Program-made: the position numbers and the translations under genes
Assembly (NCBI GenBank): GCA_018780025.1
Contig: JADMKH010000214.1
Coordinates: forward strand, 1-10,648
Source of the DNA: Thiobacillus sp.
GTDB lineage: Bacteria; Pseudomonadota; Gammaproteobacteria; Burkholderiales; Thiobacillaceae
Direction: 5' to 3'
Length of the DNA: 10,648 nucleotides
The notes under the pieces: model-generated
Databases searched by the model: none
What the model was told of the DNA's origin: nothing
The model's input: only the letters and a program-made list of their open reading frames with translations
Shown: one piece after another, positions 1 to 5,986 of the stretch
How positions within the stretch are numbered: the stretch's first letter is position 1
Layout: each line of letters starts with the position of its first letter

Positions 1-568
1 CCGAGGCGCGGATCAGCGCGCCGGTCTTGTGGATGTGCATGAATTCGAGTTCGGTCAGATCGAGCGGCTTGCCGACGCTGTCGAGGTCGATCGCCTGACC
101 GCCGGCCATGCCGCGCGAGCCGGCGGCCCGTGCCAGCAGTTGCACCATGTTCAGCTGGATTGCAGGATCGCTGGACAGCGGCTGTGCGGTGAGAATGTCA
201 AACGCCAGGCTTTGCAGCGCATCGCCCACCAGCAGCGCGGTGGCTTCGTCGAATTCCACATGCACGGTGGGCTTGCCGCGCCGCAACGCATCGTTGTCCA
301 TCGCCGGCATGTCGTCGTGTACCAGCGAATAAGCGTGTATCAGTTCGACTGCGGCCGCGGCATGTTGCACCCGATTCGCATCGGCGCCCGTCACTTCCCC
401 CGCCGCAAATGCCAGCAACGGCCGCACCCGTTTACCGCCGCCGAGTACTGCGTAACGCATGGCTTCGTGCAGCCGCTGCGGGGTGATGCTGGCCGGGGGA
501 AGACACGCGGCCAGTGTGCTTTCAATACGTGCCTGGCAGGCCTGGGTCCAGGCTGAAAAATCAGTCAT
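1..568 (-). CDS. ispA: Farnesyl diphosphate synthase (geranyltranstransferase), partial, C-terminus beyond window edge
   Basis: Cytosolic prenyltransferase that condenses DMAPP or GPP with IPP to give farnesyl diphosphate, the precursor of quinone side chains and undecaprenyl phosphate. Reading the minus strand from ATG at 568 gives 189 residues open to the window edge. Visible family motifs are GGGKRVR (residues 43-49, IPP binding), the first aspartate-rich motif DDMPAMDND (85-93, Mg2+/diphosphate binding), GGQAIDL (156-162) and KTGAL (181-185). The usual length is about 295 residues, so roughly 105 residues including the second aspartate-rich motif lie outside. The start overlaps the xseB stop by 8 bp (ATGACTGA), which suggests translational coupling. 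xseB-ispA, often followed by dxs, is a common proteobacterial order. Identification is by motif recognition; a longer-chain polyprenyl synthase is less likely given the ispA-like spacing of the first Asp motif and the xseB neighbour. Confidence 0.93.
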   Translation of the reverse strand, partial: MTDFSAWTQACQARIESTLAACLPPASITPQRLHEAMRYAVLGGGKRVRPLLAFAAGEVTGADANRVQHAAAAVELIHAYSLVHDDMPAMDNDALRRGKPTVHVEFDEATALLVGDALQSLAFDILTAQPLSSDPAIQLNMVQLLARAAGSRGMAGGQAIDLDSVGKPLDLTELEFMHIHKTGALIRAS

Positions 569-803
569 CGATGTCGTCAGTCTTGAAAGGCTGGAGCGTG
601 CCATTCTCCAGAATCTTCACCTGCTGCTCCGCTTCGCTCAACTGCTGGCGACAGTAGTGCAACAATTCCGCGCCGCGCTTGTAGGCAGCGAGCGAAGCTT
701 CGAGCGGCAGCTGGCCCGACTCCATCTCGCCGACAATGGACTCCAGCTCCGCCAGGGCGGATTCATAGTCTTTTGGGGGCGTTGCGGCGCGGGATTTGGC
801 CAT
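561..803 (-). CDS. xseB: Exodeoxyribonuclease VII small subunit
   Basis: Small helical subunit of exonuclease VII, which degrades single-stranded DNA together with XseA; several small subunits bind one large subunit. The 80-residue product carries the family pattern: a start beginning MAKSRAA, then YESALAELESIVGEME, LPLEASLAAYKRG and AEQQVKILENG, followed by an acidic tail ending DDIDD. The length matches the family (about 70-85 residues). The frame stays open back to an ATG at 899, but that extension (MHKYCGWATAPG...) is unlike XseB and overlaps an AT-rich promoter-like patch, so ATG 803 is chosen even though no good Shine-Dalgarno precedes it. It overlaps ispA by 8 bp. The large-subunit gene xseA is not nearby, as is usual in proteobacteria. 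Confidence 0.9.
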   Translation of the reverse strand: MAKSRAATPPKDYESALAELESIVGEMESGQLPLEASLAAYKRGAELLHYCRQQLSEAEQQVKILENGTLQPFKTDDIDD

Positions 804-888
804 GGAATGCAATCTGGCAGAAACAAAGCGCGTTACTTTAACAAATTCAGAGCAGGGGCGCCTCCCCGGTGCAGTCGCCCATCCACAA

Positions 889-916
889 TATTTATGCATT
901 CGCTGCAGGGCTTCAA
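889..916 (-). promoter_or_regulatory. Possible promoter for xseB-ispA
   Basis: On the minus strand a TTGAAG hexamer (916-911) is followed after 16 bp by the AT-rich TAAATA (894-889), about 85 nt upstream of the chosen xseB start. The -35 is fair and the -10 poor. It is supported mainly by being the most AT-rich patch in the divergent xseB/transporter gap. Weak evidence only. Confidence 0.22.
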
Positions 917-943
917 CCCGGCATGACCGTATCAGTCGCCGCC

Positions 944-1014
944 GCAGGATGGCATGATGGCTACTTCCGTCATCCTGGGGTGCGCGATCGCACCGCTATC
1001 AGAACCCCATTTTT
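944..1014 (+). promoter_or_regulatory. Structured segment upstream of the EamA transporter gene (candidate leader or attenuator)
   Basis: Several inverted repeats are nested here. CAGGATG (945-951) pairs with CATCCTG (971-977). GGTGCG (979-984) pairs with CGCACC (989-994) around CGAT. TGGGG (976-980) can pair with CCCCA (1005-1009) and is followed directly by five T residues (1010-1014), which resembles an intrinsic terminator about 40 nt before the ATG at 1055. Some pairings compete for the same bases around 976-980, as in an attenuator. No known riboswitch class was recognised. The 804-1054 gap otherwise shows nothing clear on the plus strand. Confidence 0.3.
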
Positions 1015-1054
1015 CGCGCCGCCACGATGAAGACCATTGAATGAACTGTTTCCC

Positions 1055-1921
1055 ATGAAATCAAGCTGGATGCTGGTAGCGGCAGCACTTTTTGCACTCA
1101 TGAGCATGCAGGTCAAGCATCTTTCAAACACCTTCTCGCCTGCAGAACTGGTGTTTTATCGATCGGCATTCGGGCTGGTTTCGATCTGGGTCATGATCGC
1201 GTCCACGCGTCGCCAGTGGCTGGCGCCGCTGGTGACGCGGCAGTTGCGCGCCCATTTCTGGCGCGGCCTGTCGGGCTTTACTGCGCTGGTGCTGTTTTTT
1301 TATGCCCTTGCGCGATTGCCGCTGGCAACAGCCGTCACCCTCAACTATACGGCGCCGTTGTTTCTGGCCGCGTTATCCGCATGGTGGCTGCACGAGCGGC
1401 ATGGGCGTGGGCTGATGGGCGCGGTGCTGCTGGGATTTGTCGGCATCGTGTTACTGCTGCGCCCGCAAGTGCAGGGACAGGACTGGCTGCCCGCGCTGGC
1501 CGGACTGGTCTCGGGCATGCTGGCGGCGGTGGCCTATGTCAATGTCAAGCAACTCGGCAAGCTGGGCGAGCCGGAATGGCGGGTGGTGTTTTATTTCACC
1601 CTGCTGGCGACGCTGGGCGGCGGTGCATGGATGCTGGTTGCGGGTTTTCATCAGCCGCGTGCCGAAGACTGGCCGTGGCTGATCGGTATCGGGGTGTCGG
1701 CCACCCTGGCGCAACTGGCGTTGACCCGTGCTTATCATCGTGGACGTACCCTTGCCGTGGGTGCGCTGGCCTATACAACCGTGGGGTTTTCGGCGGTATA
1801 TGGCGTGCTGCTGTTTGGCGAGCGATTGCCGCTGCAGGCCTGGATGGGCATGGCGGTGGTGGCGCTGGCCGGCGTACTGGCAGTGCGCGCCTCTACGCCT
1901 GCGCACGTTGATTCGCTATAG
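1055..1921 (+). CDS. EamA-family (drug/metabolite transporter superfamily) inner-membrane permease
   Basis: Ten-helix inner-membrane permease of the DMT superfamily; members move amino acids, nucleosides, cofactors and other small metabolites, and the substrate cannot be told from sequence. The product is 288 residues, normal for the family, with two EamA repeats (about residues 5-130 and 145-280). Typical features are FYRSAFG in the first repeat, a long hydrophobic stretch ending in WWLHE near residues 110-115 that closes the first repeat, and LFGERLPL near the end of the second. An in-frame TTG at 1037 would add six residues; ATG 1055 is preferred because it gives the usual family start directly before helix 1, although neither has a convincing ribosome-binding site. 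The gene stands divergent from xseB and is followed after 27 bp by a SpoIIAA-like gene with its own strong Shine-Dalgarno, so joint transcription is possible but a shared function is not evident. Confidence 0.85.
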   Translation: MKSSWMLVAAALFALMSMQVKHLSNTFSPAELVFYRSAFGLVSIWVMIASTRRQWLAPLVTRQLRAHFWRGLSGFTALVLFFYALARLPLATAVTLNYTAPLFLAALSAWWLHERHGRGLMGAVLLGFVGIVLLLRPQVQGQDWLPALAGLVSGMLAAVAYVNVKQLGKLGEPEWRVVFYFTLLATLGGGAWMLVAGFHQPRAEDWPWLIGIGVSATLAQLALTRAYHRGRTLAVGALAYTTVGFSAVYGVLLFGERLPLQAWMGMAVVALAGVLAVRASTPAHVDSL

Positions 1922-1948
1922 TTCGCTTATTCGCCAGAGGAGAATTGC

Positions 1949-2317
1949 ATGATCAAGCTTGATGTCAATAATAACCAGATTGCCGTATCCGTCATGGGCC
2001 AGTTCACGCTGGAGGATTACCGCGAGTTTGAGCAGGCGGTGTGCTACGGGATTCAATTCAAGGGAACGGTCAACGTGCTGTTCGACCTGCGCGATATGTT
2101 GTCCTACAGCGTGGATGTTGCGTGGGAAGAGCTCAGGTTTTCGCGCGAACATAGAAATGATTTTGGCCGCATAGCCATTCTGACCGGCGATCAGTGGGTG
2201 GCCTGGAGCATGTGGATCAATCGCCTGTTCATGTCCGCCGACATTAACCAGTTTGATGAGCTGGAGACTGCGCAGGCATGGGTGGCGGAAGGTGAGTTGC
2301 CCGCCGCGGCGAATTGA
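1949..2317 (+). CDS. SpoIIAA-like (STAS/CRAL-TRIO-like) small cytosolic protein
   Basis: A 122-residue soluble protein resembling the SpoIIAA-like family (PF11964), a STAS-like fold of unknown biochemical role found widely in proteobacteria. The family-like pattern is an N-terminal strand pair (IAVSVMGQFTLEDYREFEQAV), a central strand with VLFDLRDM near residues 43-50, a helix rich in FSREHRNDFGRIAILTG, then WVAWSMWINRLF and a C-terminal FDELETAQAWV. No transmembrane segment or signal peptide is present. The start is well supported: AGAGGAG (1936-1942) lies 6 nt before the ATG. Unlike sigma-regulator SpoIIAA, no anti-sigma kinase is nearby, so a partner-switching role is not supported. Its stop overlaps the TTG start of the next gene. 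Confidence 0.78.
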   Translation: MIKLDVNNNQIAVSVMGQFTLEDYREFEQAVCYGIQFKGTVNVLFDLRDMLSYSVDVAWEELRFSREHRNDFGRIAILTGDQWVAWSMWINRLFMSADINQFDELETAQAWVAEGELPAAAN

Positions 2318-2703
2318 TCCGCGCTGTAGCCGGCGTGCTGGTGTGCGTGTTGGCATGTCCCGCTGTGGCCAATGGGCAGTGGCAGGTGATGACCGAGTCG
2401 CCGTCTGAAACCCTCTCGATTGAACTGTCGAGCATTGCGCGCGCGGCTAACCGGGTGAGCTTCCGTGTACGGCATGCCTTGCGTGATGGTCAGGTTGATC
2501 CGAATACCCAGCGTCCCATGCGCGAAATTCTGGCCAAACGTATGGTGGATTGTCGCACCAGGCGTGTCGCCACGCTGTCGCGTGCGGTGTTTTCAGACAA
2601 CGATGCATTGATCGATTATCAGGCGGTGCGTCCGGTTCAGGCCGAGTGGATGGCGATGACAGCGGACGACCCGCTGTTCAAACTGGTCTGCAGGACGTTA
2701 TAA
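2314..2703 (+). CDS. Small exported protein of the surface-adhesin E type
   Basis: A 129-residue protein with an N-terminal signal peptide (hydrophobic residues about 4-18; cleavage plausible after AVA near 19). A VLAC sequence ending at Cys15 could alternatively be a poor lipobox. The mature part resembles the surface-adhesin E domain (PF16747): an opening GQWQVM strand, a block of strands ending in a conserved VDC (Cys80), and a C-terminal LVC (Cys126), the two cysteines probably forming a disulfide in the periplasm or at the surface. The domain is common as small hypothetical proteins in betaproteobacteria and its name comes from a Haemophilus adhesin; binding activity is not implied here. 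The start is TTG, sharing TTGA with the preceding stop, and no independent Shine-Dalgarno is clear, so translation is probably coupled. Its TAA abuts the stop of the convergent DUF3025 gene. Confidence 0.7.
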   Translation: MIRAVAGVLVCVLACPAVANGQWQVMTESPSETLSIELSSIARAANRVSFRVRHALRDGQVDPNTQRPMREILAKRMVDCRTRRVATLSRAVFSDNDALIDYQAVRPVQAEWMAMTADDPLFKLVCRTL

Positions 2704-3447
2704 AACCGCCCCGCGCGGCCGAAATATTTTCTGATTGGCGTAATACGCATTAACTGTGTTTTCAGCATCCCATCCTGGAATGCCCTGGATCGGCAAAGGC
2801 GGGAGCTGACGGGGCGATTCAATCAAGCGGAGTGAGCTGACGGCCTGCTGTTCCACCGAGTCTGGGTCGAGTGTCGGCGAATTCAACATCAGGCACTTGC
2901 CCGTCATCGAGGGGTAGGGCGCGAGCGCTTTTTCCAGCAGCGCATGTCCCACCACCACAAAACGCATCATGGACTCGACGTCCGGACGGCGTTCGCAGAA
3001 TAGCGTCTGCCAGGCGCACGCGGTCAGCAGTTCGGGCAAATGCGGATCCTGGCTGATCACCCACACCCCTGATTCGTCCAATACGGTCATCGCATCGCGG
3101 CGGCGACCCCGTTGGTTATCTATTTCAGTGATGAGCGCTTCTCCATGCGCCACATTGAGCGCTGATTTAAAGCGGGGAAAGCGCAACCACACAAGCGCAT
3201 TCAGCACGTCGTGCCAAGTGTCGGGGCGAGTGGGTACCTGACCTGTTTGCAGAATATGGGTTTCGTATTCGCGTGCGGACAGGCGGCCGTCAGGGGCAAT
3301 GAACTGCAGCGGCAATCCGTGAGCCTGGGTTGTGCCAAGTGCGGTCGCCAGCATGTTGAGTCGGTCCAATGATGGCAGCGCAGACGCCAGCGCCAGTTCG
3401 TGGATCAATGCCCGGTAGGGCGTGAAGGCAGGGTGGTCGAAGCTCAA
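2698..3447 (-). CDS. DUF3025 domain-containing protein
   Basis: A 249-residue soluble protein of the DUF3025 family (PF11227), function unknown, mostly in beta- and gammaproteobacteria. The diagnostic block is WHDVLNALVWLRFPRFKSALN (its parts at residues 78-98), followed by RRRDAMTVLDESG (115-127), CAWQTLFCERRP (144-155) and RFVVVGHALLEKALAPYPS (162-180), ending in an IPGWDAEN segment (223-230). There is no signal peptide or membrane helix. The start is TTG at 3447, overlapping the cnoX stop in TTGA. This keeps the frame at family length and implies translational coupling, with no strong internal ATG alternative nearby. It is the last gene of the pip-cnoX-DUF3025 operon. Its TAA stop lies side by side with the stop of the oppositely oriented adhesin-like gene, leaving no room for a dedicated terminator. 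Its function is unknown; the operon partners hint only loosely at protein turnover or quality control. Confidence 0.85.
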   Translation of the reverse strand: MSFDHPAFTPYRALIHELALASALPSLDRLNMLATALGTTQAHGLPLQFIAPDGRLSAREYETHILQTGQVPTRPDTWHDVLNALVWLRFPRFKSALNVAHGEALITEIDNQRGRRRDAMTVLDESGVWVISQDPHLPELLTACAWQTLFCERRPDVESMMRFVVVGHALLEKALAPYPSMTGKCLMLNSPTLDPDSVEQQAVSSLRLIESPRQLPPLPIQGIPGWDAENTVNAYYANQKIFRPRGAVL

Positions 3448-4307
3448 TGCAGGGATTCGGACAAGGCTTGACGGTATTGTCGGGTCAGCGGGTGGGCGCT
3501 GCCCAGCAAATCGAACAGCGCCAGCAGGCTGAGGCGGCCGATGTCGTGGCGAAAGTTTCGGTCAGTGCGAGCGATGTGCAGCAAGGCTTTCATTGCCCCT
3601 GCGAAATCGTCAGTTGCCAGCAAACGCGCCGCACGCTGAAACTGCGCAGCGAGATCTTCCGGGTGTTGTGCCAGCAACGCATCGAGTTCGGCCAGCGGGG
3701 GCGCCAGTCGGGCGGTTTCGGCCAGGGTGAGGTGCGCGTGAAGCCGGGCGATCTCGGGTTCGCCACGCGCGTCCGGTGGCAGACTGTTGAGTAGTTTCAG
3801 TGCCTGTTCGCCGTCGCCTTCGGCCCACAACAGCTTGGCCAGATCGCGAGGAATGGCGAGGTTCCCGGGTTCGGCCATGGCTGCGTTGGCGAGCAGCATG
3901 CGTGCTTGCTGAATATTACCCGCCTGCCAGGCCGCCACGCCCAGTGCATGGGCGCGGTTGGCGTCGCCGGCGATAAACCGGTCGAGCACCTCACGAAAAC
4001 TGCTGTCGGGGTCGGCGCCATGAATGGTGTGGGCGACCTCGCCGCGCCAGAAAAATTTGACGGTGGGCACGGAGTTCACGCTAAAACGCCGCGCCAGTTC
4101 GGGCAGGTCGTCGGTGTTCAGCATGACGAGCAGAAACTTGCCGCCATATTCGGCCGCCAGCTTGACCAGCCGTGGCATCAGGATGAAGCAGGGGCCAGCC
4201 TTGGGCGTCCAGAAGTGCACCAGCACCGGGCCCTTGTGCGAGTTTTCCAGCACCAGGCGGTTGAAGTTTTCCGCATTGGCATCGAATACATGGGGGGAGA
4301 GCGTCAT
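3444..4307 (-). CDS. cnoX: Thioredoxin-TPR co-chaperone CnoX/YbbN family, with first active-site Cys replaced
   Basis: Cytosolic chaperedoxin: an N-terminal thioredoxin fold (about residues 1-110) plus C-terminal TPR-like helices (about 115-287). CnoX proteins hold oxidation- or chlorine-damaged proteins and hand them to DnaK and GroEL. The 287-residue length matches E. coli CnoX (284). The thioredoxin region shows VLVHFWTPKAGPCFILMP with A37-G38-P39-C40 where thioredoxin has CGPC, and the cis-proline loop SVPTV at Pro81. Only the second cysteine remains, so dithiol reductase activity is not expected; E. coli CnoX likewise lacks the first Cys (SXXC). The frame is open back to 4520, but the extension is antisense-like sequence inside pip, and ATG 4307 begins the family-typical start (MTLSPHVFDANAENF). 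It lies 1 nt after the pip stop and overlaps the DUF3025 start by 4 nt. Confidence 0.88.
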   Translation of the reverse strand: MTLSPHVFDANAENFNRLVLENSHKGPVLVHFWTPKAGPCFILMPRLVKLAAEYGGKFLLVMLNTDDLPELARRFSVNSVPTVKFFWRGEVAHTIHGADPDSSFREVLDRFIAGDANRAHALGVAAWQAGNIQQARMLLANAAMAEPGNLAIPRDLAKLLWAEGDGEQALKLLNSLPPDARGEPEIARLHAHLTLAETARLAPPLAELDALLAQHPEDLAAQFQRAARLLATDDFAGAMKALLHIARTDRNFRHDIGRLSLLALFDLLGSAHPLTRQYRQALSESLH

Positions 4308-4308
4308 C

Positions 4309-5268
4309 TCAGGCGAAGTGTCCGGTTTGGGCAAAGGCATCGGTGGCGGCGACGAGTTCGTGCGCAATGCCAGGCTCGAATGCCGAATGGCCCGAATCCG
4401 GCACGACCACATAGTGGGCTTCGGGCCAGGCGCGCGCCAGCTCGTCGGCCGACACGATGGGGCAGACGGCATCGTAACGCCCCTGAACAATGATGGCGGG
4501 GATGTGACGAATACGGTCAAGCTTATCGAGCAGGCTGTTGTCGGGCAGAAAGATGTCGTTCACGAAGTAATGCGCCTCGATGCGCGACAGTGAAAGCGCG
4601 GTTTTTTCGCTGCCAAACGCGGAGACCAGATCGGGATTGGGCAGCAGGGTAGAGCACGACGCTTCGAAGGTCGACCACCGATAGGCAGCCGGCTGGTGGA
4701 CCGCCGGATCGGGATCGACGAGGCGGCGATGATAGGCCGCAAGCAAGTCATGGCGTTCGTTTGGGGGGATGTGTTCCGCCAGTTGCCGCTGTGCTTCGGG
4801 AAACAAGGCACGGATGCCATCCAGAAACCAGTCGATCTCGCTTTTCCGGCATAAGAAAATGCCGCGCAGAATCAGTCCGCGGCAATGCGCAGGATGGGCC
4901 TCGGCATAAGCGAGTGCAAGTGTTGACCCCCACGAGCCGCCGAACACCAGCCAGGTTTCGATGCCGAATTCACGCCGGAGCGCTTCCATGTCAGTAATCA
5001 AATGCGGTGTGGTGTTGTCGGTCAGCTCGCCGTGCGGGGTGGAGCGGCCGCTGCCGCGCTGGTCAAACAGAATGATCCGGTAGCGCGCGGGGTCAAAAAA
5101 ACGTCGCTGGCCGGGCGAGGTGCCTGAGCCCGGCCCGCCATGCACAAACAACACCGGAATGCCATCGGGGTTGCCCGAGGTTTCCCAATAAATGCAGTGC
5201 GCCCCCGTCGTTGTCAGCATGCCGCTGGCATAAGGGTTGATGGGGGGATAGAGCGTGGTATTCGACAT
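4309..5268 (-). CDS. pip: Proline iminopeptidase (alpha/beta hydrolase, peptidase family S33)
   Basis: Cytosolic serine peptidase that releases N-terminal proline from peptides. The 319-residue product matches the family (about 310-320). Visible features are the oxyanion motif HGGPGSG (43-49), DQRGSGRS (69-76), the nucleophile elbow GGSWGS with Ser112, the catalytic aspartate in GRYDAVCP (Asp266) and the catalytic histidine in DSGHSAFEPG (His294). Thus the whole triad is present. The frame continues upstream to 5373, but that part is unlike any Pip N-terminus and contains a TACAAT -10-like element, so ATG 5268 (MSNTTLYPPINPY) is chosen; the Shine-Dalgarno is poor (GCGAAAA). It is the first gene of a three-gene minus-strand operon with cnoX and the DUF3025 gene, divergent from the signalling cluster at 5503. 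Confidence 0.93.
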   Translation of the reverse strand: MSNTTLYPPINPYASGMLTTTGAHCIYWETSGNPDGIPVLFVHGGPGSGTSPGQRRFFDPARYRIILFDQRGSGRSTPHGELTDNTTPHLITDMEALRREFGIETWLVFGGSWGSTLALAYAEAHPAHCRGLILRGIFLCRKSEIDWFLDGIRALFPEAQRQLAEHIPPNERHDLLAAYHRRLVDPDPAVHQPAAYRWSTFEASCSTLLPNPDLVSAFGSEKTALSLSRIEAHYFVNDIFLPDNSLLDKLDRIRHIPAIIVQGRYDAVCPIVSADELARAWPEAHYVVVPDSGHSAFEPGIAHELVAATDAFAQTGHFA

Positions 5269-5296
5269 GAATTTTCGCACGGACACTTGATTTCGA

Positions 5297-5302
5297 ATTG
5301 TA
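5297..5302 (-). promoter_or_regulatory. Possible -10 element for the pip operon
   Basis: Minus-strand TACAAT (5302-5297) matches the sigma-70 -10 consensus at five of six bases and lies about 28 nt before the pip start, giving a short leader. No good -35 hexamer sits at 16-18 bp, so the assignment rests on the -10 and its position. Confidence 0.3.
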
Positions 5303-5431
5303 TCGCCCCGCTCACCAGGTGGGTGCCGCTTGATGAATGTGAGCTCTGTGCGCTGAACAATATCGACATGCATTGAGCGGGTCCGTATGCTTCATGTGCG
5401 CTCAGCATTCCCCGGTCCGTGTTCAGAGGAT

Positions 5432-5474
5432 TTGGGTCGGGTGGGTGAACAGCGATAAACGAGACAGCCGTCTC
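5432..5474 (+). promoter_or_regulatory. Possible promoter and operator-like inverted repeat of the FIST/c-di-GMP cluster
   Basis: TTGGGT (5432-5437) and GATAAA (5454-5459) are spaced by 16 bp and would start transcription near 5466. The expected start site coincides with a perfect inverted repeat, GAGAC-AGCC-GTCTC (5461-5474), which could be an operator half-site pair or a 5' RNA hairpin. Three GGG runs with short loops lie at 5434-5446. Both hexamers are weak matches, so this is suggestive only. The rest of the 5269-5502 gap shows a short TGAGCG/CGCTCA inverted repeat (about 5374-5402) but nothing firmer. Confidence 0.27.
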
Positions 5475-5488
5475 TAACAATGATGATA

Positions 5489-5495
5489 TGAGGAG
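5489..5495 (+). promoter_or_regulatory. Ribosome-binding site fixing the start at 5503
   Basis: TGAGGAG lies 7 nt before ATG 5503. An in-frame ATG at 5488 overlaps this Shine-Dalgarno and would need its own, which is absent, so 5503 is the better start. Confidence 0.75.
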
Positions 5496-5502
5496 TTGTG
5501 AC

Positions 5503-5892
5503 ATGAGCACTGTTGTCAAGGTGGCCCTGTTGGGCCTGGGGGAAGTGGGTGAGGTTTTTGCGGAGCATTTTCTGGAAAAAATCCAGGAAGAACGCGTCAA
5601 CGTGGAAATTGTTGCGGTTGCGCACCGCGATCTGGATTCGCCTGTTGCGCTGGGTTTTAGCCAAAGCAAGGTTCCGGTATTTCAGGATGCGCTTGAAGTG
5701 GTGTCGATGGGTGCGAAAATCGATATCATTTTCGACCTGACCGGGGATCCTGAGTTGCGCAAAAAACTGCGGACCGCATTGCAGGAATCGCATAATCATC
5801 ACACTGTGATTGCACCTGAAGTGGTCGCTCAATTATTGTGGAATTTCTTCGGTGAAGGTGAATTGCCCAGTAGCGGCAAAACTGGCTACTGA
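5503..5892 (+). CDS. Stand-alone NAD(P)-binding-like (Rossmann) domain protein, homoserine-dehydrogenase-like N-terminal fold
   Basis: A 129-residue protein that appears to be a single Rossmann-type domain without a catalytic partner. It opens VKVALLGLGEVGEVFAEHF, with a GxGxxG dinucleotide-binding loop at residues 11-16 after the first strand. Then follow a second strand VEIVAVAHRD (about 34-43), a VSMGAKIDIIFDLTGDPEL block (about 67-85) like the D-x-TG-(N/D)-P strand-turn of such domains, and VIAPEVVAQLLWNFF near the C-terminus. There is no room for a substrate domain, so it is probably not an enzyme. From memory, similar DLTGDPE/...LLW domains occur as input modules on some bacterial sensor kinases, which would fit a sensory or regulatory role here; that link is an inference. 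It precedes the FIST gene by 94 bp in the same direction. Confidence 0.7.
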   Translation: MSTVVKVALLGLGEVGEVFAEHFLEKIQEERVNVEIVAVAHRDLDSPVALGFSQSKVPVFQDALEVVSMGAKIDIIFDLTGDPELRKKLRTALQESHNHHTVIAPEVVAQLLWNFFGEGELPSSGKTGY

Positions 5893-5900
5893 TGCCTCAC

Positions 5901-5962
5901 GGGGGGCGCCATTGCATTAACTGTTTGGTACAGCCGCTTGTTTCATGTAAAGGCAGCCCCCT
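5901..5962 (+). repeat. G-run/C-run inverted repeat in the gap before the FIST gene
   Basis: GGGGGC (5902-5907) is complementary to GCCCCC (5956-5961), enclosing 48 nt, with one extra G-T pair outside. The right arm continues as CCCCCTCCTC, which contains CCTCCT, the same as the anti-Shine-Dalgarno core of 16S rRNA, 20-30 nt before the FIST start. It may shape translation of the FIST gene or be chance in a short 94-bp gap. Confidence 0.3.
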
Positions 5963-5986
5963 CCTCGTAAATGGTTCCGGGAAATT

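Noticed and set aside
29..556. 175-residue plus-strand frame opposite ispA
   Set aside because: It lies wholly antisense to a clear FPP synthase with intact motifs, and the translation resembles no family.
984..991. GCGATCGC octamer (HIP1-like palindrome)
   Set aside because: A single copy, not an iterated repeat; it is part of a GC-rich hairpin and not evidence for a cyanobacterial origin.
1451..1906. Minus-strand frame (151 residues) opposite the transporter
   Set aside because: His/Arg/Gln-rich antisense translation with no family resemblance.
3906..4593. Long plus-strand frames opposite cnoX and pip
   Set aside because: Antisense to two well-identified genes; low-complexity Arg/Gly-rich translations typical of shadow frames.
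5503..5892. Annotation as homoserine dehydrogenase
   Set aside because: At 129 residues it has only the dinucleotide-binding-like part and no catalytic or substrate domain.
5924..5943. Sigma-54-like TGGTAC...TTGT before the FIST gene
   Set aside because: The GG to GC-equivalent spacing is one base too long and the -12 GC is GT, so it does not meet the consensus.
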